Notes under the pieces: generated by a model | Told to the model about the DNA's origin: nothing | The model's input: the letters and a program-made list of their open reading frames with translations, nothing else | The model's database searches: none | Position numbers and translations under genes: made by a program | DNA from: Myxococcus xanthus | GTDB taxonomy: Bacteria > Myxococcota > Myxococcia > Myxococcales > Myxococcaceae | Direction of reading: 5' to 3' | DNA length: 64,000 bases | Assembly: GCF_900106535.1 (NCBI RefSeq) | Contig: NZ_FNOH01000005.1 | Location: forward strand, 62,001 to 126,000 | Part shown: positions 36,265 to 43,116 of the stretch, piece after piece | Layout: each line of letters opens with the position of its first letter | How positions within the stretch are numbered: the stretch's first letter is position 1

Positions 36265-37458
36265 TCAGGGCGTGGGAAGCGACGCAATCCGTTCGCCGAT
36301 GGGCGGATGGCTCATGCCCTTGAGGACGACCCAGCGGGGGGGCTCGGGGTCCATCTTGTTGACGCGCGCGGCCTTCACCAGCATGCGCCGGAAGGCGTCC
36401 ACGTCATTCGTGAGCCGCAGGGCATAGCGGTCCGCTTCACGCTCACGTTCCCGGGAGAAGGCGCCCGAGATGGGCTTGGCCGTCAGCACGAGGAGGAAGA
36501 AGAGCAGGGAGATGAGGGGCAGGTTGCGGATGTCCGCGAAGTGGGTGGCGCCGAACCAGCCCCGCGACGCGGACAGGCGCAAGAGGCGGTCGAGCGCGAA
36601 GAGCAGGGCCACCAGCATCAGCGATGAGGCGATGCGGGCGGGCCACTTCGACTCGTTCACATGGCCCGCTTCGTGTGCCACCGCGGCCAGCACTTCGTCC
36701 TCCGAGAGTTCCTTGAGGATGATGTCGTTGAGGACGATGGTGCGCGTGGGGCCCTGCCCGGCGAAGTAGGCTTGCAGTCGGCGCGAGGCGACGGAGGTCT
36801 CCTCCACGAGGACGTCGGCGAAGGTGATGTCCGCCTGCTCCATGAGGTCCACGATGCGGGTTCGCAGGGGCCCCTCGGGCAGCGCTTTCTGGTTGAAGAA
36901 GAGCCTGCTGCGATACGGGTCCAGTGCCCCGGAGACGAGGAGCAGCAGTGCCACGGGCACGCCCAGCACCAGCCACCATTGGCGCAGCTTGCGCGCCAGG
37001 CCGAACATGCCGATGACGAGCGCGGAGAGGGCGAAGGCCGCCAGCAACTGGGCCTTGACCATGTCATAGGCGAAGGTGGCGGGCGTCTGCGTGGACATGC
37101 CGTGCCGGTGCTCCAGCGTGTAGCTGAACCAGACGTCCACCGGCAGGTAGACGAGCGACACGAACAGGTCCGTGAAGAGGGCGAAGAGCACCGCCGCGCC
37201 CCAGCCGGGCTTGCCCCACAGCCGGTCCATGGCGTGGAAGAAGGCGCGGCTGACCGGCGCCGTCCGAAGGAAGCCGAGCCGCCGCTCCAGCCCCGCGGCG
37301 GCCGCCACGGCCAGGCGGTGGAGCGGTTGGACGAGTACGCCCAACATGAGCAGCATCAGGGCCAGGTTGGCGAAGGGGCCCACTGCGGCCCGGATGTAGT
37401 AGGGCCGATGGAAGGCGTGAATCTCCGCCAGTTGCTCGGGCGTGAAGAGGGGCTCCAT
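36265..37458 (-). CDS. M48 family (Ste24/CAAX-type) membrane metalloprotease
   Basis: A 397-residue membrane zinc protease. The N-terminal half corresponds to the Ste24-type N-terminal domain with several membrane segments (FANLALMLLMLGVLV, LFALFTDLFVSLVYL, LLAAFALSALVIGMF). The M48 catalytic motif is AAVAHEAGHVNES (HExxH), and the third ligand Glu is in REREREADRYALRL, near residue 345; both are intact. The segment IVDLMEQADITFADVLVEE precedes the catalytic part, as in Ste24. Bacterial members act in membrane protein quality control; the substrate is unknown. Transcribed toward the chaperone gene. The start ATG gives the family-typical MEPLFTPEQLAEIHAFH opening. Confidence 0.92.
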   Translation of the reverse strand: MEPLFTPEQLAEIHAFHRPYYIRAAVGPFANLALMLLMLGVLVQPLHRLAVAAAAGLERRLGFLRTAPVSRAFFHAMDRLWGKPGWGAAVLFALFTDLFVSLVYLPVDVWFSYTLEHRHGMSTQTPATFAYDMVKAQLLAAFALSALVIGMFGLARKLRQWWLVLGVPVALLLLVSGALDPYRSRLFFNQKALPEGPLRTRIVDLMEQADITFADVLVEETSVASRRLQAYFAGQGPTRTIVLNDIILKELSEDEVLAAVAHEAGHVNESKWPARIASSLMLVALLFALDRLLRLSASRGWFGATHFADIRNLPLISLLFFLLVLTAKPISGAFSREREREADRYALRLTNDVDAFRRMLVKAARVNKMDPEPPRWVVLKGMSHPPIGERIASLPTP

Positions 37459-37519
37459 GGAACCCCCAGGCTACGCCGTGCGCCCCCGGCCTGCCCAGCC
37501 AGGGGCGTTACTGCTGCGC

Positions 37520-38680
37520 TCAGGTATGGGGCTCGCCCCCGGAGGAGGGCGCCGCCGACGCGGGCTCGCCCTCCGCGTCCGCCAGCAGCAGGGCCTTCAC
37601 CTTGGCCAGGCTCTCACGCGTGCGGTCCACGAAGGTGCTCTGCGAGCCGATGCGCTCGGCCGTCTCCAACGTGCGCTCGTAGATGTTGATGGACTTGGTG
37701 AGCAGCACCCGAATCTTCTTCCGCAGCTCCTGCCGGTAGATTTCGGCCTCGCTGGCATCCAGCTCAGCGGGGGCGGGTGAGTTCACCATGTGCTCGTAAA
37801 GGTTCTCGTAAAGCGAACCAATCTGCGTCCCCGCGGCGGTGGCCCAGTAGCCGTTGCCCACGCGGATGGAGCGCAGGTAGTGGCCCTGCGCGGACAGGAG
37901 CAGCTCGGCTTTGTAGTTGAGGTCCTGGGCGAGCTTGTCCGCGCCCTTCGCCGGGTCCAGCTTCACGCCCTCGTAGTGGAGCCGGTACAGCTCGCCGATG
38001 AAGAAGTGGGCCTGTGCGGGGAAGTAGTCGTCCACCTCGCCCTTGTCCTCCAGGGCGTCGTAGGTGGAGAGCGCCTTGCGCAGGGTGGCCTCGGCGGTTT
38101 CCGGCGAGCCGCTCTCCAACTGGCAGATGCCCTGCTGCACCTGCGCTTCGAGGCGGCGATTGAGGGGGAGGTCCTCGCGCGCGGCGATGATGCCCAGCAG
38201 CTTCGAGGCCTGTTCGTAGCGCTCCAGGTGGTAGTCCACCTCCGCCACGCGGAAGGCCGCGTCCAACGCGTCCCCCTGGCCCCTGGCCGGGTCCGACAGC
38301 TCGGAGAAGCGGTGACCGGCTTCCTCCCACTCCTTGATGCGCTGGTGGGCAAGGCCCGCGTTGTAGAGCGCCGCGCGGCGGTGGCGGCTGTCGGGGAAGA
38401 AGTCCACGAGCCGGCCGAAGTAGCGCGCCGCCTGTTGGAAATCGTTCGCGGCGAAGGCCGACGTGCCGCCCGCGAAGAGCTCCTCGTCGTTGAGCTTGTC
38501 CAGCTCCAGGTCCGCCGTCACCGTCACCGCGTCGAAGTGGAACTCCTGCTTGGGCGACTTCGCCTGCGGCTCCTCCCGCGCGGCGGAGCCCGTCGTCCGG
38601 CACCCGGACACGACGACGCCCAGCGCGGCCATCCACCACCATCGGCTGACAGGCTTCTGCTTCAGCGCTCTCCCGTTCAC
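37520..38680 (-). CDS. TPR lipoprotein
   Basis: A 386-residue lipoprotein: signal peptide and lipobox VVVSGC, then an Arg/Thr/Glu-rich linker and a series of tetratricopeptide-like helix pairs (SAFAANDFQQAARYFGRLVD, ALYNAGLAHQRIKEWEEAGH, AFRVAEVDYHLERYEQASKL, QGICQLESGSPETAEATLRK). Such proteins often act as outer-membrane or periplasmic scaffolds. I chose the GTG at 38680, which has a perfect AGGAGG eight bases upstream; a second GTG directly before it has too short spacing, and the longer frame hides the signal. M. xanthus gliding and secretion machines contain TPR lipoproteins of similar layout, but I see no specific link. A 23-bp palindrome lies about 160 bases upstream of the start. Confidence 0.85.
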   Translation of the reverse strand: MNGRALKQKPVSRWWWMAALGVVVSGCRTTGSAAREEPQAKSPKQEFHFDAVTVTADLELDKLNDEELFAGGTSAFAANDFQQAARYFGRLVDFFPDSRHRRAALYNAGLAHQRIKEWEEAGHRFSELSDPARGQGDALDAAFRVAEVDYHLERYEQASKLLGIIAAREDLPLNRRLEAQVQQGICQLESGSPETAEATLRKALSTYDALEDKGEVDDYFPAQAHFFIGELYRLHYEGVKLDPAKGADKLAQDLNYKAELLLSAQGHYLRSIRVGNGYWATAAGTQIGSLYENLYEHMVNSPAPAELDASEAEIYRQELRKKIRVLLTKSINIYERTLETAERIGSQSTFVDRTRESLAKVKALLLADAEGEPASAAPSSGGEPHT

Positions 38681-38839
38681 CACATCATCCTCCTGGACCG
38701 GCACCCCCTCCCGGACAGCACCGGGCACCGCGGGGTTCCCACCACCGTCATCGGGCCCGCCAGCTTAATGCGCCCGACCCGTGCGCGCTTCCCTGGCCGG
38801 CTGCTTCCCGCGGACGGCTGGACTGAAGAAGTGCGGCGA

Positions 38840-38862
38840 TTTCGCACAAGCACCGTGCGAAA
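38840..38862. promoter_or_regulatory. Operator-like palindrome upstream of the TPR lipoprotein gene
   Basis: TTTCGCAC (38840-38847) and GTGCGAAA (38855-38862) form a perfect 8-bp dyad around a 7-base spacer. It lies between the end of the ArsA-like gene (stop at 38911) and the start of the TPR lipoprotein gene (38680), both on the minus strand. Its AT-capped arms and length resemble a repressor or activator site more than a terminator. The binding protein is unknown. Confidence 0.4.
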
Positions 38863-38910
38863 CAGGGAAACGCGGCGGTGGGCCCGAAGCGTGTGGGCCC
38901 CAGGCCGTGG

Positions 38911-40026
38911 TCAGCCGAGTGTCTCGTCGCCTACCAGGTAGCGTCCGGTACGCCACAGGGCGGAGATATCGTGCACATCCATCGCGAAGCGGGGCACCTG
39001 GACGATGGGGACACCCGGACAGGCGGCCTGGAGCTGGTCGATGCCGGTGCGGTCCTGCTCGGCCAGGATTTGCTGCTCGCGCAGCGTCTCTTCCACCTTG
39101 GCGCGGCGGCTGGGCGTCAGCGTGGCCGCGTCCGCCCACAGCGCCTCCGTGGGCATGGGGTGCACGCGGTTGACCACCAGCGACACCACCTCCATGCGGT
39201 GCTGCTTGAGCATCTTGTGGAAGTGGATGGCTTCGTCCATGCGCTCGGGGTGGGGGCTCGTCACCAGCACGAAGCCGGTGTTCGGGTCCTCCAGCAGTTG
39301 GCGCACGCCCCTGGCGCGCTCGCGAAAGCCCTCGTTGAGCGAGGAGATGGCGAGCATGAAGTTGGAGAGCTCCTGGAGCATCTCCGTGCCGGTGAACTTG
39401 GCCAGGCCCCGCATGACATAGCCGCCGCGGTTGAACAGGGACATCCCCAGCTTGCCGGCCTTGAGCGCCGGGGTGAGGAGCCACTTCGCCGCGTCGTTGT
39501 CCAGGAAGTCCAGCACGCGGTTGGGCGCATCCAGGAAGTCCAGCGCGTGCGCGGTGGGCGGCGTGTCCAGGACGATGAGCTCGTAGTTGCTGCTGCGGCG
39601 CAGCTCCCACAGCTTCTCCATGGAGATGTATTCCTGGCTGCCCGCCAGGGCCGTGGAGAGCGACTGGTAGAAGCGGTTGGACAGGATGCGCTCGCGCTGC
39701 TCGGGCGGAGCGACGCGGGTGATGAGCTCGTCCCACGTCTGCTTCATGTCCAGCATCATCGCGTACAGCGACGCGCGGGGCTGGACGCCCAGGGGCTCCA
39801 GCGCGGTGGCGGGGACGCGCGTCTCCGCGTTGCCCAGCGCCGTGAGGCCCAGCGAGTTGGCCAGCCGCCGCGCCGGGTCGATGGTGCACACCAGGCTGGA
39901 GCGCCCATCCACCGACGCGCGCAGGGCCAACGCGGCCGCCGCCGTCGTCTTGCCCACGCCGCCGGAGCCCACGCAGATGAGGACGCGCTTGCCCGCCAGC
40001 GCGGGCGACAGGGCCGTCGTGCTCAC
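38911..40026 (-). CDS. ArsA/Get3-family ATPase, second of a coupled pair
   Basis: A 371-residue P-loop ATPase of the ArsA/Get3 group. The deviant Walker A motif is GSGGVGKTT at about 20-28, the switch region reads DTPPTAHALDFLD, matching Get3's DTAPTGHTL, and the C-terminal region LVTSPHPERMDEAIHFHKML and VVNRVHP is typical. The start is GTG at 40026, which overlaps the TGA stop of the upstream ATPase in GTGA, so the two proteins are made together and probably form a heterodimer, as proposed for the paired ArsA-like ATPases of mycobacteria (Rv3679/Rv3680). Eukaryotic Get3 delivers tail-anchored proteins; arsenite efflux seems unlikely here because no ArsB or ArsR gene is adjacent and the metal-site cysteines of ArsA are not evident. 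Confidence 0.9.
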   Translation of the reverse strand: MSTTALSPALAGKRVLICVGSGGVGKTTAAAALALRASVDGRSSLVCTIDPARRLANSLGLTALGNAETRVPATALEPLGVQPRASLYAMMLDMKQTWDELITRVAPPEQRERILSNRFYQSLSTALAGSQEYISMEKLWELRRSSNYELIVLDTPPTAHALDFLDAPNRVLDFLDNDAAKWLLTPALKAGKLGMSLFNRGGYVMRGLAKFTGTEMLQELSNFMLAISSLNEGFRERARGVRQLLEDPNTGFVLVTSPHPERMDEAIHFHKMLKQHRMEVVSLVVNRVHPMPTEALWADAATLTPSRRAKVEETLREQQILAEQDRTGIDQLQAACPGVPIVQVPRFAMDVHDISALWRTGRYLVGDETLG

Positions 40027-40937
40027 GCCGCCCCCGTCACGAGAGGTTCGAGGTGCTCCATGACCTGTTCAATCGCCTTGCGCCCGAACTCGGGCGTGAA
40101 GAGCCGGGGGACGGGGTAGACGGGCGCGTGCAGGTTGCGCTCCAGCTTCGTCCCGGCGAGCACCGCCTGTGCCGCGCGGTCGTGGTGCGCCTGGGCCACG
40201 GCGAGCAGCTCCGGATGGCCCCCCAGGGCCTCCAGGTCCGCTTCGGTGAAGCGCTCCGGAAAGGATTGGTTGAGCACCGCCGCGTGCGTTCGCAGGCTCA
40301 CCTTGTCCCGCAGCGCCGCGTGCAGCTCCAGCGCCTCGTTCACCGGCATCTCCTCGGGGAGCGCCACCAGCACGGCGGCCGTCACCGCCGGGTCCACGAG
40401 GAGGTCGCGCATCTTCTGGGCCTCGCGGGCCATGGGCCCCGGCGGCACCGTCTGAATCAGCACCTGCGGCACGCTGAGGAAGGAGATGGCGTGGCCCGTG
40501 GCCGGCGCGTCCATGATGACGGTGTCGAACCGCCAGCGCCCGTCCGGGAGCTTCTCCTGCAGGTGGAACATGATTTTTCCCAGCAGCACCAGCTCCTGCA
40601 GGGACGGGATGAAGCGGAGGAACTGGCGCACCAGCCGGTTCTCGAAGACCGTCTTGTAGAGGGTCTCGAAGCGGAGGACCATGAGGCCGTACTCGCGCAT
40701 GGCCTCCTGGGGCCGCACGTTGACGGCCCAGAGGTTCTGCTCCAGTTGGGCCACTTCGGGCCCGGCTTCGGGGCGCTCCAGGAAGCGGCTGACGCGCTCC
40801 TGGGTGTTCACTTCGCACACCAGGGTGCGCTTGCCCGCGCGCGCCGAGCGCAGGGCCAGGGCCGCTGCGACGGTGCTTTTGCCGACTCCGCCCTTGCCGG
40901 AGACGATCCACAGGCGCTTGTCGAGTAGTCCGGCCAT
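40023..40937 (-). CDS. ArsA/Get3-family ATPase, first of a coupled pair
   Basis: A 304-residue P-loop ATPase. Walker A is GKGGVGKST at about 14-22, with the signature lysine of the deviant P-loop family; the DAPATGHAISFL motif is the switch II/A-loop of Get3-type proteins. It is shorter than its partner and lacks much of the C-terminal extension. The start is the ATG at 40937 (MAGLLDKRLW); the open frame continues over 500 bases upstream across the divergent phasin-like gene, with no family similarity. The stop overlaps the GTG start of the second ATPase. Paired small/large ArsA-like genes occur across actinobacteria and deltaproteobacteria. The cargo is unknown, but a role in membrane-protein targeting or stress tolerance is suggested by relatives. 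Confidence 0.9.
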   Translation of the reverse strand: MAGLLDKRLWIVSGKGGVGKSTVAAALALRSARAGKRTLVCEVNTQERVSRFLERPEAGPEVAQLEQNLWAVNVRPQEAMREYGLMVLRFETLYKTVFENRLVRQFLRFIPSLQELVLLGKIMFHLQEKLPDGRWRFDTVIMDAPATGHAISFLSVPQVLIQTVPPGPMAREAQKMRDLLVDPAVTAAVLVALPEEMPVNEALELHAALRDKVSLRTHAAVLNQSFPERFTEADLEALGGHPELLAVAQAHHDRAAQAVLAGTKLERNLHAPVYPVPRLFTPEFGRKAIEQVMEHLEPLVTGAA

Positions 40938-41105
40938 AGGTTGAGAGCGGCGAACCGTAGGAATCGTGTTCACGGGAGTCAACGCGTTTGGCCTCGGCTT
41001 GTTGCGCTGCTTGACACGTCGCGTTGCCCCCTCGCAGAGTGCGGCGTTTTCTTCAAGACTTCCAGATGGCCCGGTAGGGCTTTGCTCGCGAGGACGCGCG
41101 TTTTC

Positions 41106-41411
41106 ATGCTCAAGAACAACCCGGTGATGAAGAAGCTCGTGGAAACGGGCGAGGAGCGCATCGGCAAGCTGGCGCAGCAACTGCTCTCGAACGAGAAGTT
41201 CGTGGCGGCGGTGCAGACGCTGGTGTCGCGCTCCCTGGCGGCGAAGGGCACCCTGGACAGCGCGCTGCGCACGGCCCTGTCCGCCGCGAACCTGCCGTCC
41301 ACCGCGGACCTGGAGCAGCTTCGTTCGAAGGTGGACGACTTGGAGCGTCTGCTCTCGTCCGTCGAGGGCAAGGTCGACACGCTGCTGGCGGCGAAGTCCC
41401 CGAAGAAGTAG
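41106..41411 (+). CDS. Small phasin-like coiled-coil protein
   Basis: A 101-residue, wholly helical protein. The N-terminal helix (VMKKLVETGEERIGKLAQQLL) and middle part resemble phasins, the coat proteins of polyhydroxyalkanoate granules, and the C-terminus has the phasin-like NLPSTADLEQLRSKVDDLER followed by heptads (LLSSVEGKVDTLLAAK), which should form a coiled coil. The ATG at 41106 is chosen because the upstream open frame lacks similarity and overlaps the divergent ATPase promoter. The parA gene begins 50 bases downstream on the same strand, and a PHA-regulator-type gene follows. It could coat storage granules, or serve as the small adaptor through which ParA binds cargo. Confidence 0.75.
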   Translation: MLKNNPVMKKLVETGEERIGKLAQQLLSNEKFVAAVQTLVSRSLAAKGTLDSALRTALSAANLPSTADLEQLRSKVDDLERLLSSVEGKVDTLLAAKSPKK

Positions 41412-41461
41412 TCCGCACGTCGGAAGCCGCCACCTTCTCGGTGGATGAGGAGTGCCCACGC

Positions 41462-42262
41462 ATGAGGCGCATCGCGTTCATCAATGAGAAGGGTGGGACC
41501 TGCAAGACGACCCTGGCGGTGAACACCGCCGCCTGGCTGGCCAAGGAGCGTGGCCTGCGGGTGCTGCTGGTGGACCTGGACACGCAGGGCCACGCGGGCA
41601 AGGCCCTGGGCGTGGACGTGCGCACCTTGCCGCGCAACGTGTTTCACCTGCTGACGGACACGTCGGTGCGCTTCGAGGACGTCGTCCAGCGCTCGGCCCT
41701 CGAGGGCCTTGACGTGCTGCCCGCGTACAAGGAGATGGCGGACTTTCCCGTCGTGGTGGCCGCGGATGAACGTCGGGCCCACCGGCTGGCGGACCGCCTG
41801 CGCGCGGCGGAAGCGGCGGGCTATGACGCCATCGTCTTCGACGCGCCACCCTCCATGGGGACCACCACGCGCAACATCCTGGTGGCCGCCACCGAGGTGG
41901 TGGTGCCGGTGGCGCTGACGTACCTGGCGCTGGATGGCTGCGCGGAGGTAGCGGACACCGTGCGCCAGGTGGGCGAGGCGGAAGGGCGGCCGGACCTCCG
42001 CGTCACGAAGGTGGTGCCCACGCTGTACCGGAAGACGGCGCTGGCCACGGCGATTCTGGAGCGCCTGAAGGCCTACTTCCCGGACGCGCTGGCGGCCACG
42101 CCGCTGGGCTACGACGTGAAGGTCGACGAGGCCCAGAGCCACGGGCAGACCATCTGGGAGTACGCGCCGCGCAGCCGAGGCGCGCAGATGCTGGCCGCCA
42201 TCGCCGCGGAGTTGCACGGAGAGCCCGCCCCCAAGCGGAGGCGGGCGTCACAGAAGGCCTGA
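41462..42262 (+). CDS. Orphan ParA family ATPase
   Basis: A 266-residue ParA/MinD-superfamily ATPase. The deviant Walker A motif is NEKGGTCKTTLAVN near residue 7, with cysteine where most ParA proteins have glycine (KGGxGKT); the signature lysine is kept. Walker A' is LLVDLDTQGHAGKALG and Walker B is IVFDAPPSMGTTTRN. C-terminal basic residues (PKRRRASQKA) could contact nucleoid DNA. There is no parB gene or visible parS site, so it is not the chromosome-segregation ParA but an orphan, a group that positions cargo such as chemoreceptor arrays, microcompartments or granules. The ATG at 41462 has GAGGAG ten bases upstream; a GTG at 41441 is less likely. It follows the phasin-like gene by 50 bases and converges with the PHA-regulator gene. 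Confidence 0.9.
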   Translation: MRRIAFINEKGGTCKTTLAVNTAAWLAKERGLRVLLVDLDTQGHAGKALGVDVRTLPRNVFHLLTDTSVRFEDVVQRSALEGLDVLPAYKEMADFPVVVAADERRAHRLADRLRAAEAAGYDAIVFDAPPSMGTTTRNILVAATEVVVPVALTYLALDGCAEVADTVRQVGEAEGRPDLRVTKVVPTLYRKTALATAILERLKAYFPDALAATPLGYDVKVDEAQSHGQTIWEYAPRSRGAQMLAAIAAELHGEPAPKRRRASQKA

Positions 42263-42272
42263 AGCCGCGCGG

Positions 42273-42950
42273 CTACTCCTGCGTCGGCGGGCCCTTCTGC
42301 TGCTCGGCCTGCTCCAGCTTCTTCTCCAGCTCATCGAGGCGCTGGGTGAGCGAGGCCATGTCGCGGCCGAGCGCGGGCAGGTTGCCGGTCAGGTTCTCCA
42401 CGACGTGCTTCACGCGCTCGTCGATTCGGCGCTGCCACTCCTCGAAGGCGCGCTGGCTGGCCTTGAGCAGGTCGGCCGGGCTGAGCCCCGCGGCGGCAGC
42501 GGTGTCCGCGGCGGCGGTGTCCTCGGCGGCGGCGACGGGGGCCTCGGGCTCTCCCTCTGCCCGGGGGGCGTTCTCGTCCCGGCGCAGGAGCTTGTCGAGG
42601 CGGGACTCGGCCTCCTCGCGGATGGAGGCGACTCGCGGGGAGACCTCCTTCTGGATGAACCCGGAGATGGACTCGCCGGGGTGGCGGATGATTTCCCGCA
42701 GCACCGACAGCGGCATCTGGTTCTTCTTCTTCTCCTCTTCGAAGATGATCTGCGCGAGGGTGACGGAGGTCAGGTCCTCCTTGGTACGATTGTCGACAAT
42801 CCGTACCTCGGTGCCCTCCTTGATCATCGCTGCGATCTCATCAAGGGTGACGTACCGGCTCTCCACGGTGTCGTAGAGCTTCCGGTTCGTGTACCGCTTG
42901 ATGATCTTCGGCTCCTTGCTCGGAGCGCCTGCTTGCTCAGCCTCGCTCAT
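42273..42950 (-). CDS. PHA synthesis regulator-type DNA-binding protein
   Basis: A 225-residue protein whose N-terminus (IIKRYTNRKLYDTVESRYVT) and the following LDEIAAMIKEGTEVRIVD form the PHB/PHA accumulation regulatory domain found in PhaR-type repressors. Next, NRTKEDLTSVTLAQIIFEEE continues the domain. The C-terminal half is Ala/Glu-rich with a terminal coiled coil (LTQRLDELEKKLEQAEQQ). PhaR proteins repress phasin and PHA-synthesis genes and bind the granule itself. The start at 42950 has GGAGAG upstream; an in-frame ATG farther up adds 11 atypical residues. It sits next to, and converges with, the phasin-like/ParA pair, which suggests a shared storage-granule function. No PHA synthase gene is in the window, and in myxobacteria the domain may have been adapted to other genes. 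Confidence 0.88.
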   Translation of the reverse strand: MSEAEQAGAPSKEPKIIKRYTNRKLYDTVESRYVTLDEIAAMIKEGTEVRIVDNRTKEDLTSVTLAQIIFEEEKKKNQMPLSVLREIIRHPGESISGFIQKEVSPRVASIREEAESRLDKLLRRDENAPRAEGEPEAPVAAAEDTAAADTAAAAGLSPADLLKASQRAFEEWQRRIDERVKHVVENLTGNLPALGRDMASLTQRLDELEKKLEQAEQQKGPPTQE

Positions 42951-43116
42951 GTGTCTCTCCGCCCCTTTTGGGCTCGACATCAAGCCACGTGCCCCGCCTG
43001 AGTCTCGCAGGGGCGTTTCTCGTAGCAGAGGGGGTGGGGGCGAGCAAGCAACGTGAACCCGGCTCGCCGTGCCTACCCCGTCGTCCTATACTCGTGCTTC
43101 CAGCCGGGCCTGCTGA

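Noticed and set aside
38911-40937. Arsenite efflux ATPase (ArsA) function
   Set aside because: No arsB, arsR or arsC gene is adjacent and the metal-site cysteines are not evident; Get3-like pairing fits better.
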